A stretch of 64,000 nucleotides of DNA from Acanthaster planci. Taxonomy: Eukaryota; Echinodermata; Asteroidea; Valvatida; Acanthasteridae. The first letter of the stretch is position 1, and each line of letters begins with the position of its first letter. Shown here piece after piece: positions 1 through 12,289 of the stretch. The notes below the pieces were generated by a model, which worked only from the letters and a program-made list of their open reading frames with translations, was not told the DNA's origin and made no database searches. Location: assembly GCF_001949145.1 (NCBI RefSeq), contig NW_019091390.1, positions 749,234 through 813,233 on the forward strand. Reading direction: 5' to 3'. The position numbers and the translations under genes are program-made.

Positions 1-7
1 TTCATTT

Positions 8-127
8 GAGGGTTTGCATGGTAGCCATCTTGCAGGTCAGTGCTTTTGTTCCACAGGGTATGCACAAAGGAGGTTTCCCTGTGGAACAAAAGAAATGCCC
101 CGCAAGATGGCTACAATGCAAAGCCTC
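8..127. mobile_element. Foldback hairpin element, 51-bp arms
   Basis: The left arm (8-58, starting GAGGGTTTGCATGGTAGCC) and the right arm (77-127) are inverted copies, with only a handful of mismatches and an 18-base loop. The arms end in TTTTGTTCCACAGGG / CCCTGTGGAACAAAA next to the loop. The length and near-perfect palindrome suggest a recent foldback or MITE insertion. No target-site duplication is clear. Confidence 0.7.
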
Positions 128-2190
128 TATATACTCCTGTTCAAATACTCCCAGCGGAGGTTTAACTGAAGATCGAGTTTCAATTGGAGGATTGCGGCCT
201 CCTAGTTGCAGTCCCATTCTGACCAAAATGCTAAATATTTACATTTGGAGTTCAGATTAAATATGGAGCACCTTCGAAGGGGAGGGGGCGGGGCCAAATC
301 TCCCTCTTGAGCTGTTGTACATGTATACTTGTAGCCTAACCCATACTTGTGTGAGCTATAGGTCGTGCTCATTGGGCTGCAGAAATTACATATTCAACAT
401 GTCCACAACACAATTATTGGTCTGCTTGCTGTAATCATTTTGTTGGCTGTGCTTCAAAGTTGAATGGTCTCTTCACAGACAGAGTGAGTCAGACCCTTGC
501 TTAGCTCAGTTAGCTCAACCAAGTGTTGCGCTGTTGCTTCGCGGTTGTCCTTACCTTTTGAACATGTACATATAGAAGTTTATACCTTGCCGACACGATT
601 AACTTCAACCTCGTTTCCAGAGTTTGACTTCCTCCAGTTTTTGGTTCAGACTCTTGATGAAATTCAGGGTAGCAGTATATGAGGATGGTCGATGTCCCCA
701 TTTGGGATTTTCAACGATTATGTGCTTGTTTGTTTATTTTAGTTTTGGGCTATTCGCCGTCATGTTGACGGTGTTTCTTCAAGGGTTTGTGTTGGTGTGT
801 GTTCGGGGGGGCATAATAGTTTCAGCTACACCCGACGGGGGGGGGTAACAGTCTTCGCAATTACGTCATGACAAGAAACACAAAGATTAAGAAACGTTTG
901 TTGTCGTTTTCCCCACCTTCTTCAACAAAAAAATGTGACCGTGAATTTTACTTGTCGCATGATCACAACGTGTGTCCTGCTACTTGGAAAAACAACCTCT
1001 GCGGGTGTAACACGCCGCTGTAATTTTTGCGCTGGAGGATCCCTGTGATGATATTTACCGGGGAAGGGTATAATCTGATGGAGCCCGACTACAGCTTCTA
1101 GATATACTCTTCGGCTATTTCGTCAAAGGTCAAACAAAGTAATACATTAATCCTATAATGGGCTGGCCGAGCTCGGCTGATGGGATTTGGGAGCGATTCT
1201 TGATGGCGTTGTTGAAAGTATTTCTCGTAACTTCAGACCCCGCAGCGCATTATTTTGAAAAAGGCCATCAGTAAGTAGAAATTTTGGCTCTACATTTTTC
1301 TCTCTTGACAAGCAAATCTTGGATCAATCATGGCATTTCCTTGCAAACATCACACACTTTTAAAACAACGTTTTGTGATATATCAGTATTCTCTCGTTTA
1401 CTCGTAGTCATTTTAAATTTTCAAAAACATGGTCTATTTTCCATGATCCGAATAACCCCGACTTGGGGTGATCCTCGATTAGATGCCAGTCTTCTGACTG
1501 TGAAATAAGCACGGCACACCGAATGATCAATCACATTATTTAATATCGGTGTCAAATACACCGTATTTTTATTAAACCTAAGGTGGCCCTGAAAGGACAC
1601 CCGTCACTGGTGTAGTCGAGTCCATTTCATCTGAGTCCAGGGAGCCGGGACCACAGAGAACTCGGTGAGTCCTAGCCAAATTGTTCAGTCCAGGCCAAGT
1701 CCGTGCTCGACTGGGAAAACGACTGTTATAGAAGATTTTGGAAAAGGAGAAATCCAACAACGAGTGAACACGTTACCCAACGAGTTCGCGCATGCGTATA
1801 CGGAGAATGCCAACTTGGTCGTAGTTGAATCACAGTTAAGTACACAGGGCTTACCCTGACCTGGGGACAGTCGTGCGTGCTGCGCCAAACAAACGAGATG
1901 GTCGGGACGAGGTTAACGCCGAGTTAGCTTGTGGGAGCTAATTGGAGACACCCTAACAGACATTATTCTCAGGCAAAAGTGAATGCGTGTTCAAACCACA
2001 GACGCTGGGCTGTTTTGTTTTAAATGGTTTCTACTCGTTTCTCACTCATATTTAAACAAATTGGCCTAAGGTGGAGTCTGACAAGTTGTTATGAGTCAAC
2101 CACAAGCCACTTATGGGCCAAGCCGAGTACGAAAGGCCTGGAGTTCGAGCTGGGTCACGCGTCCAAGAAAACTGGACTGAGTCCGGACTT
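128..2190. other. No gene seen
   Basis: Unique-looking AT-rich DNA with homopolymer runs (a G10 run near 838). Short open frames on both strands overlap each other and match nothing I recognise. Confidence 0.6.
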
Positions 2191-2367
2191 CAATACGGGC
2201 GATTCACAATAGAGCGCCTGCAAGAGCTTGCAACGTGTTGGCCGATCACAACGGGCGAAAATGTCGACCCTTTCCAAACTTGCATTGGGCCGACAGGTTT
2301 CGTGCATCGTGATTGGCCAACGCGTTGCAACCTCTTGGAGGCGCACTTTTGTGAATCACCCGTATTG
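2191..2367. mobile_element. Palindromic MITE, copy 1
   Basis: A 177-bp imperfect palindrome bounded by CAATACGGG and CCCGTATTG. The arms share CGATTCACAA, GCGCCT(C/G)CAAGAG, TTGCAACGYGTTGGCC and ATCACRA in inverted order. The loop is a short unique segment (ctttccaaacttgcat). A homologous element at about 17.8 kb carries the same loop in reverse complement. Confidence 0.75.
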
Positions 2368-5300
2368 GCAGCCACTGTTGCGAAATGAAATGCTCGACAA
2401 ACTCACGCCATATCCCAATGGTAATGCCGGAAGCAAAAAGTTGTAAACATAAGTGTTCATTGAAGCCGTAAAACATATTTGCATTATCCCAGGAAAAAAT
2501 TGAAGGCATTAAAAATTATTGTGTCGTTAAAAAAAATCACGGTTGCGCACGCACATCCCTTTTACTTTTTAGGCCAGCGGTCCATCCCTAACTGCGTTCG
2601 GGGGGATGTTAAGCCGCATTTCACTGGATCATCTCCGTGCCATCTGTCGGTGAATATCTCACATACCACTTGGCCAGTCCAGATTGCCCTCAACTCCCAT
2701 CGAAACATCTCCACTTGTCATCATCAGTCTTGGCGAGTATGAATCATGATGCGTATCCTAAAACGATTCAGTATCGTATAGTGTGAGACAGACCTCCTTC
2801 ACCCGTGTCAGCTATAAAGCAAAATTATTAGACTACCTTGTGAGTATTGAGGGGATAGACAACGTTCAGGGTCGAATTATCGAATACAGTTACTAACGGG
2901 GTGGTCTGATGTGATTCAAAGCTTGAAGGGCTCAACTTACTGCACGGCTAATTTTTGGTCAGGTTCCTTGTTCATCAAGATATCACCTTTCGGCTATGTG
3001 TTTCCAAGCCTCACGACCCTTGGGTTTTTTGCAGAGACAAGACAGAGCTTTACTGTCCACTGGTCTTTACAAATATCGGATCCAGGGTGAGAACGCGGCA
3101 CTTACGTCCTGTCTGCTCTTGGAACCATAGAGCAAATTGACCCACGAACCTGCGCTCGTGCCTCGTCTTCGAATGTGGACTTAGAAAGATCATAACGAGT
3201 CTGGCTTCAGAATCCAAGCTATTAAATCACAATGTTCACCGCCATGAACATTAGCGGTGCCCCACTAAAAATGAGACTATGAACCAACGCACCACTCCCC
3301 CATTTAACCAAGAACAGCAAGCAAACAACAAAACAAACAAACAACCCGACAAAAAAAACAAACAAATGAACATCACAAAAGCAAAATCGCTCAAGTAAAC
3401 TTTCTGCAGACTTACATTTTTGGTCAACTCTTTCTCGACGCGTGCATGCACTCAGGATATTTATAAAGCGAGGCCACTGTTTTGTAACGAGATTTAATGA
3501 TCCGGAATAAATTTTGAGCCCCACCTGCTCGGAGTAATTAATCAGGTTTCGTTCCAACGCCGTGAATCGTGTATTTCATCATGACTGACATTTCGTTGTC
3601 AGTCCTACGGGTCTTCTCTGCCCCCCCCTCCCCCAAAGTAATACGCGCGTGGGCGTGGACATCATCAGACCATCACGGGGGTGTATCTAGGGTAGTTGAC
3701 GTGTGGGTAAAGCGGGCGAGAGAGGAAGCCTCGTTCCTGGGCCCAAATTTATTGAGTTATTTGAAGGCAACTTTGCCTACTTTCGTTTTCTTTCCCTGAG
3801 CAAAACTTGTCTGTGTTGAAAAAAAGGCCAAAGAGGAAAATTAGAGTGACACAGGATGAGAACAGGAAGCCCCTCCAAGTTGATGGTGTAGATTGATCTG
3901 AATGCTCCAAGGATATCCAAAATGGCATCGTGGTTATGCTGTCTATGGGCTTTGTGATGCTTCCGACAGTAAAAAGTGAATTTGAATGTTGTAGTCATTA
4001 CATTGAAATGCATTATTATTAAAGATTAGGCTTCTGTTTTCCCTAGCAGCCAAAAAGTTTAGACAACGTGATTACAGAGGTACAATGTCAATATAGCGGT
4101 AACCATGAGATCCCATTGATTTTTTTTGGAGGTTGTATTTGGCTATCTTTGCCCTCTAATTGCAATATCTGATTACTTTAATGGGCATTCTTTGTAAATT
4201 CTGCGAAGTTTTTTTCTTTCCTTCTTTCTCTATCTCCTTCTCTTTTTAATTTTGTGTGTGTGGGGGGGGGGTAGCTTTTGATACTGTACTACCTTTGAAC
4301 AGACAAGTGCGTCACAAGATTACAACGCATCAAGTGGGCTGTTTTAAGTTATCCATTCATGGTATTCCACCCACAAAGTTCGACGGCTTCTTAACATCTA
4401 ATTGAATCGAACTGAATTAATTTAAAAAGGAAAAAAAAATCCTGAGCTCAAAGGAGAAACCATTTGCGGTACATTAACCGAGCACGGTGCGTAGTCTAAT
4501 TGAGTGTCGTGAGTTGCTCGTATTCTCTGTCGCACAGCTATCTGACCCAGGCTGCAGCTGCATTAATTCCAAGGGAAAATGCGTGCGTCATTCTACTTAT
4601 CAAAATAATGGACAAGGACTGGTTAGCGACCGGTTGAGAGCGAGTTTCGCGTCTCCATGGCATCATTTATTTTCTCCTTGGCCGGTGCCTGGATTGGCCG
4701 GTGTTAGAGACTGATTGTAAGTACTCGGGTAAAACATCAGTAAGTACTCGGGTAAAACCTTCCGTCCTCTTCTCCATCTGTTTGATTGAATGTGTACCTG
4801 TGTTGACATTATTTATGTCTGGTAGGTCTGTGTCGGGCGGGCTGAGCGCCTGCCGGACTGCGTAGCCACAACTTGTTTCAATGAAAGACAATTCGTTTGT
4901 CTTTGGCGCGCTGGCTAGGCATCTATGCCAGAGCCCTCGTCAGGACTTACCATCGTTTCTTTACCCACCCTCCTTCTCTACACTACCACCCACCTGCCCA
5001 GTCCACTTGATCCAGGGTAGCTTGGCTGTGATAGACTGGCTGCGTGGGTGTGGACACCCCGCGTGGCTGGTACGGGTTCCCTTTCGACTCAAACGGGACA
5101 AGGCCGGTCCCTCCCGCTGATGACTTGTCTTTGTCATGGTGATTGAATCATACGAGACCGTGGGCGGAACGTAATCAAGGACGCTGAAGTAAATCCAGTC
5201 GACCGTGTACCCTAGCGTTTTCCAACTTTCCTCCAGCCCGGCCGGCCCAGCCCGTTTGCATCATTACTCTGTACCAGTTCTCACGAAGGGTGTACGAAAT

Positions 5301-8300
5301 GTCGTGGGCAGGAGAACTGGAGCGGCCTTTAATGTTTTAGCGGGGAGGGTGCCACAAAAAGGCCTTTCCTCCACTGCAGTGTTTTCATTATTTGCCTCTT
5401 TCTGCCAAGTGACCTTGCGCAGCTTTGACCGGCGACGCTCCCCATTAACTTGAAATATTGGTCACATGGTCTAGGTTCAGTGGGAGCTCTTGCCTCGTGA
5501 ATTCTAGACAAAACCTTTAAACCGCCCCCACCATCACAAACCATGCCGGAATGGATTCACGACCAACCGAGGGCGCGGAGAAAAACCGATTTACAAGCCC
5601 CCTCGTTGGACAATCTCTAAAATGCGGCTTCCGCACGAGGTCCTAAGAATGGAACATGTACCTTGAAGTTGAATAAGTTGCCGAGGCGGTGTCGGCACTG
5701 ATCGCGATATGCCAAAGATTCGTCAGCATTTATCGCTTTGCCAACAAGAAGTCAATCTTGGTGGCTTTTCCACATGATTTCAAGAGATGGCTAATTAAAT
5801 TCTGTCTTGGATTAGACGAGATGGTATTGGCGAATTCTCCGGTAATTCATTTGAAAACTGCCCCTCCGTGTACAAACTTTAAGAACTGACCAACTTGTCG
5901 GCCTCCTCCAAAAGGATCAGGCCGACATTGCTACCCCTGCAAATTTAAAGTCCCAATCACCTGGACTATAATTGGAGCGATAACCATCATCTGGCAGGCA
6001 TTATACCGAAGTCTTGGGCGTATACGTCCAGGGACCAGGCCAGCGCCTTTCGGGAGGTAGGAGGCATATTCGATGTCGAGCCAGGCTTCTTGCGATACCC
6101 GCACGCAGAAAGGGGGGGGTGGATGCTTGGCACGACCAGGCTCTTTTCTGTCTTTTCGAGGGTTTCTTTCCCACCCTTTTTTTTCGTTGCACTAGAAGAG
6201 AATGCTCATCTAGAAGCTGAGTCTGTGGCAAGCCGACTGGAAATAGATTTCACTTTCCGAACACAAAAGATGCAGGCGATTTGCAAGGGGACTTGCGGTT
6301 TCCGCAACGCCGAATGCTCCTCCCACGCAGCTCGCCGTACCCCATTGTTACGAGAGGCATTGCTGAAATTGATTTCATACGGTTCTCCATGCATTGTAGT
6401 CCATTTTGGCATTGACCTATTTTTTTTCCCCACAGAAGGAAGGAGTTGAAAAGTGCTATACATTTTAAAGCTTGCCTTTACAGTTATGCTGCTTTTTTGA
6501 CCGTCAATGTATACTTTTTTCCCCCTTTTCTTTACAAAATATGAAAGGATGCTCTCAAAAAATGAAAGCTTACTTTTCCGGATGTCCCGATCCAAAATAG
6601 CGAGAGAATCAGTCGGAAAAAGCTCATAAATCTACCAATTATGGTTTGAGATTTTCATCCTGCCGTTTCCACGGCAACGCTCGCGAAGGGAAGATAAAGA
6701 GGAACTATCGCTACATGTAGAACGTTGATCAGATCCGTTTGCTGAATTAGTGTGAAGCTGGAAACGACGTCACGCTGTGCAAACACTGATGGGATGCATT
6801 CATGCAGTGTCCGGGCTTGGCAACAGAATGAGAAGCATCAGACAAACAGTGAGTATTGTGGTATTTAAGGAAGCGAACAGCAAATCGTTAGTAAGCGCTG
6901 ACAGACAAATGGAACTATCGTGACATCAGATGGCATTTGTCGTCTATGTGGATAAAGGATAGATCCCTTCATCAATTATGAGCGTTGGGGATCACATACC
7001 CACAAAAAACACGCCCCCTCTTCAAGTCCTGTCTAACCGAGACGGGAAGTTTGAGCTTATAGTACACCACGTGATGGTGGTGTTCACTGCCTCGTTCCAT
7101 CAAATGCGACGTGACAGGAGTAGTTATTCACAATTTGTTAGTTGTAACATTGACCGGAAATCGGTTTTTTACGACGGGGTCTTCGGATTTTATGAAGAAC
7201 CCTCTTTCCACTGAAGTTAAGGATATGGGGATGACAACACACACCCAAATGTGCAGTTTGTGAATGATTGCGGAACGCCAAGCTGCCTTTCTAAGGCTCA
7301 TTATTGAGCTGAATGACTTGCAAACCACCTCCCGCACACTTCTTATCGAATCACAAAGGAGCTACCCACGCCAATCACCGAGCAAAGTCAGGGGAGCGAA
7401 GAGACAGTGTATTCCTCCTGTCTGATGATAACGTGCTACTGGACACTTCACTCACGGGCCATGTGATACAAACGCTATACGTAAAGCCGAGCACGAGACC
7501 CGACCCGCCCCCACTCCCATGCACTCCCTGCCAGGGTAACATTGAATAGGAGCGGTGTTGCTACAGCGGTGTGCAACGCTGACTGATTCTATTGTTGAAG
7601 CGTCTAAACTATGACTTTGGAGTGATCGTGAATAATGCCGGATCAAAATGAAGTTTCTGTAGAAATATTGTAATTCCCAAAACTGGGGAGGAAGTGTGTT
7701 CACAAATATCCACACACACACATGGAATCCATTCATTTCACAGGAGGGGAAGTATGCTTTGTTTTGTCGGTAAAATATTAAAGAAAGGAGCCTTTTCCAT
7801 TTCGGAGTAAGCTGATTCATGCAAAACAATTAAGACCCCCCCTCTTTTTCGAGAAAACCTTTTGTTGTGGCTTACATTGCGAAAGATGTTTGCTTCGGAG
7901 TGCCAGTTGGGATGGGATCGCCTTTTCGTACTCTGACCTGATTTTTGCAGAAGGTTTCATCCGGTCATTCAGTAAGATTTTAATATATCCGGCGAGATTG
8001 TCTTCCCTTCCATTGATGAATTCGAGATTCATAATTTTTTAGAATTTCAGGAATGAAATCAGTCGGTTTTCACTTATTATGAACGGGTGTTACGCAGTCC
8101 TGTAGAGATTTTGCAACAACAATTTTTTTTTTCAATTTTTTTCACAATCACTATTTCTACTATTTTTTCTCTTTTTTGCGGACGATTCTGTACATCATTC
8201 TTCACAGTCCCCAATTAAAAATGACTTTTATCATCTATGCAAAACCTGCCAAAATGTCGGGCTCTGTATTGCGGTTATTACATATTTCGCTATTGTGTGC

Positions 8301-8740
8301 TTTGATTTAATTTTGAACAATAGGGCCTAACTAGCGTGTGCCGTCTCCGTGAAAGTGGCCGTCGATATTGTCCGTTAAGGGAAGTCCAATTATTTATTTA
8401 CAGAATGTGTGCTAGGGCGTTCGAAGTTTTACTGCCTTGGCATTTATCGATGGTTATCTTAGGGTTAATTATTAGTAGGTTATTAGGGCATAAGTTACGT
8501 GACAGTGATGATACGCAACAAAGGCAAACAATGGCTTACGCCGAAAATTCAATTTTTGCGAGAACGTTAACACAAAGAATAAGTTACTACAGCTACGATG
8601 TTTTCTATCAGCCGTCTCAAGGCGTCCATAATCAGAGGGGACAAAGAAAATGGAGCAAAGTTTATTTTAAAAAGTGCCCGATTGTACCTCGTCGCACTGA
8701 CTCAAGCAATGTGTTGCACTAAAGTATATTGCAATGTGTG
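2368..8740. other. No gene seen
   Basis: Gene-free stretch. Apart from the 23-bp duplication at 4.7 kb it has poly-pyrimidine tracts (about 4.2 kb and 8.1 kb) and a C/T-rich block at 4.9-5.3 kb. No open frame shows family features. Confidence 0.55.
4717..4758. repeat. 23-bp direct duplication
   Basis: GTAAGTACTCGGGTAAAAC appears at 4717-4735 and again at 4740-4758, separated by ATCA. Both copies begin with a splice-donor-like GTAAGT. The perfect identity suggests a recent small tandem duplication. Confidence 0.75.
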
Positions 8741-9530
8741 GAGTTGGGTTAGCCGGACAAAGAGGATGTTGTTAGTCGGTGAGTGCGGCACGTGTCAGCC
8801 AGCGAGCCGTGTGTACCGGGCCCCTGTCGGGCCGCGTCCTTCGCTTGAACTTCCCCTTGTTGGACCGTATACAGCTTGCCGGCTGGATATGATCGTCCGG
8901 TCAACACGCACGAGGCACAGTCCCCGCGCGCTGGTCCTGCCGGCGGTGAGGGGGGAATCACCCTATCCTGCCCGCCAGCTCAGCGTTAACAACAAAAAAA
9001 AAGTCCCGGCTTGCCGACATCCATTCAGGCTGTCGACTTCACGCCCTCGCTTGCTCTCTGCCGATCGGGGCAGAGAGCGTCCGTTGGGGGCCGGCGATTT
9101 ATAGTGGAGATTGGGCCGACAGCGAAAGAAAGGAATGAGGGTAAGTGGGGAGTCCGCAGCTGCCAGCCTGGACCGGGCGGAAAAAAAATCCGACTCCTGC
9201 GTCTCTGATGGGTGGACCGGACGCAGCTTACCACGATGCCCGCATGGCGAGCCTCTCTTCTGCCTCCAGCTCTCGTCCCCAGGACACGCGCAATTAATTT
9301 CTCCCCTCGCACTGTGGGCCCGGCCGGCTGGCTACTCTCGAAACTTAAATATGCCGGTCCCTGCTCCCCGAAAGCACGGCCCGCCGTAATTTGGCGGTTT
9401 GTGCAAATTGGCATTCGAGATGGGTTTGCCTCCCCCCCTTGAACGCTCGTCATAAATGCGTCCAGAGCCTAACACCGTCTCGAGGGCCTGCGAAAATTAT
9501 AAAAGCGCTCGGACGGAGGGAATTAATCCC
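8741..9530. promoter_or_regulatory. CpG-rich block, possible distal promoter or enhancer
   Basis: GC- and CpG-rich relative to its flanks, with interspersed TAAT-type cores (GCGCAATTAATTTC, CCGTAATTTGG, GGGAATTAATCCCC) that homeodomain proteins could bind. Overlapping open frames in several phases follow from the low density of A/T stops; none resembles a known protein. Similar but weaker blocks lie at 11.03-11.72 and 12.89-13.37 kb. The regulatory role is inference. Confidence 0.25.
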
Positions 9531-12178
9531 CTGTATGGCCGAACACAGGATACACAGTGCGCGTCCAATAATGATTTCCAGAGTTCACCAATTTCTAGTT
9601 ATCACTGAAAGTGGCTCGTCCAATCACTAGTCAGTATTTTTGTCGCAGCAATTCATCACTTCAGTAAAAAAAAAAAAATAAATAAAAATCCACCCTCGCG
9701 CGCGTTCTCTCAGCCAAATATGCGTTTTCCATATGGGAGCCACTTAATTAATCGTAAGTGGGCTCCTCACACCACGCTGTCAACCCCCCCCCCATCAATT
9801 TAGAGTGAGTTTCCCAAGATCCATGACAGCTGGCATGAAACGATCATATGTGGGTGTATTGTAAAGTTTGTAGTAATGATGTGTAACCGCGCTTTGAAAA
9901 AGAATCGAAAGGGGAACGGTGGTTTAATAGCCCAGGAAGGGCTTCAATATCTCAGTCTGCGATGTCGGTTTCGCTCACTCAAATAAAAGGAACTGTTAAG
10001 AACAAATCGGCTTTGTGGTGTCGGTTGCTGTGCAAGTACTCCACAAAAGGTTTCATGCACATTTTCGTGCACTTGTGCAGAATCTCAACAGTTATAAATT
10101 CATTGCATTTTTAACTTACAGAAATCGTCTCTGTTCTTTATCTATGCTGGGAAAAAAATCATGGGTATATGCGTTACCAGACCTACTGCATAATGCATGA
10201 TTAAGTTATGTCAACCCAGGAAACCAGACCAGTTACATTCTCCACTGTCTGGCCTTTTTTTCTCTCTCTCTCTCTGTCTCCACGTCCGACGATGCTTCTA
10301 CTCCCCAGGCGCGCGCTGTGCAATGCGCCTCTCGTCCCCGTGGTCAAATATCAACCCAGCCCTTCGTCGTATTCCAATCACGCACCGTCAAGTGGTGAAT
10401 CGGGCAAGAAACACGTCATCGTGACGTCAAAGGTACCTGGATGAGAGTCGGATCACGTTTGGGCGGGAGATGGCATGCGGGCGGGCGGTTTTTGTTCCCC
10501 TCTTTTTTTTCCTATCGCTGCACATGTACTTTGCTCGGTCACATTCAACCCGTTCTGCCGACTTTAAAGCAGCGTCGTCTTCAAAACAAAGAACTTTGTT
10601 TCGTTCACGTATTGAAGGCTCTATTTTTGTGTTATTTCCCTATGGCATTCTGGCGTTGATCATTCATAGCTATCTGTTGATATCATCGACTCTTTTCATT
10701 TGATGGACCTAGAACTGATGCCTTTCAAGCCACAGTTTGACAGTACCAGCAGAATGTATCACAAACGACACAGCATAGTGGCAATAATTGATTAAAAAAA
10801 AAAGCTTATTAAGGCACTCCAGTTGTATTGTCGGGCAACTTTGAGAGGTTTCCGTCGTGAAAACACACTACATCAGGAGTGATTGGTACATCGATCTTCC
10901 ATTGATAACTGACAAACAAGTTTGCATTTTTAGTATTCTATATAAGCAATGCAGCGTTAAACATCTTCATTTGTGGAAATCGAGAGTTGAACAGAGCAAA
11001 TGCTACTTTTTTTTTATGGCGGTGGTTTGTTAGCGCCGGCAGGAGGCGGTTGGTAGACCTATACACCCCTGGCCGCGGCACACGGGGACGCACTTACCGA
11101 TAAGTGGCCCCGTCGACCCGGCGGCCTGCTTCGATATTACGATACCCCATGCTGCTGGGTCTCATAAAAAAAACCAGGCTCTTCTTATTAGTCCAGCGAG
11201 CTTCCAAGCCCCACTCTCTCTTGAAAAAAAAGAAGAAAAGTTGAATTGGTTGACGAACAATAGCATGGTCACAAGTTGGAGACAGCGATTGTTCATTCAT
11301 CTACCACCGTTTCGCTCGGTCTGAGAGGCGAAGCGACTCAAGGAGATCGGCCAGGCGGGATGCACGGCCAAGATATGAGGACCGCTTCGCTTTCCAGGCC
11401 GTTGGTTGGCAGGATGGACGCGGTGGACCGCAGTCGGCGACGGAACAGTTAAAAAAAAAAAGGAATCCCGAGCGCTGGGATGGCGGACACTTGTGCTAAT
11501 AATGCTGAATAAATACTGAAGAGTGGGGGACCGTTGGGCCTCGCAATTAATAATGAATTTTTCTCCCCCCCCCCCTCCCCCGACGGAGATGGGTTCGACA
11601 GAGCGGCGAGTGGGGGAGAAACCGACGCGGAGGACAGGAAGGGAGATGCGGGCAGCCAGGGTCCCCGATGCGTGCCTCGGTGATTGCAGCATCTGGGTGG
11701 ATGTATCCTAATGCATTCGCAAGTCAATTTTGGCCGGGCTGATGGAAATTAACAAGAAATTGTGGCCATCTGAAAAGCCCTACGAGAGAGGTTGCGTTGA
11801 TTCCGCTGATCAGTGGGTAAATTATACCTTGGGGCTGTGTTGTGCAGCCTGTCCAATATATACTGAAAAACCGCGCCGATACCAGGAACCACTTTGTCCA
11901 CCGTGCTTGCACTGTGATTTTTATTGTGTGCAAAGATTAAAAAAAAAGCCAAATGGACATCACAGCAAATAAGATTTTTTGCAAGGTAGTAAAAGAAAAG
12001 AGTAGCTGGTTTGCAAGGTTAAAGAAAGCAGGCGATTACGGCACGCTTAGTGTGTCAACAAACTGAAAGCTACCACCGTCTCACCGCCTATAGAACCGGT
12101 ACTTTTCTAAAGGAGAATGCATCACTTGATGTTCCCACACACAAAAACCCAACTAAACAGTGTTATGGTAAACACTGA

Positions 12179-12289
12179 GGCCGTGTCCGAAACGGGCCTC
12201 CAGAGCTACGGCTAGGTCTATCGTCTCCACGCATTTCCAATGGAGCGAAGGCCTAGACCTAGTTCTAGACAAGAGATTCGGATGCAGCC
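12179..12289. mobile_element. Short MITE with GGCYGYRTCCGAA ends
   Basis: The element starts GGCCGTGTCCGAAAC and ends GATTCGGATGCAGCC, whose reverse complement is GGCTGCATCCGAATC: 15-bp terminal inverted repeats with four mismatches, 111 bp apart. A second, partial inversion inside (gctaggtct / cctagacct) supports a foldback. A matching left end (GGCTGTGTCCGAAA) occurs alone near 29.80 kb. Confidence 0.5.

Noticed and set aside
8598-9104. 168-codon plus-strand open frame
   Set aside because: It is open because the CpG-rich block has few stop codons. Several other phases are open too and none looks conserved.
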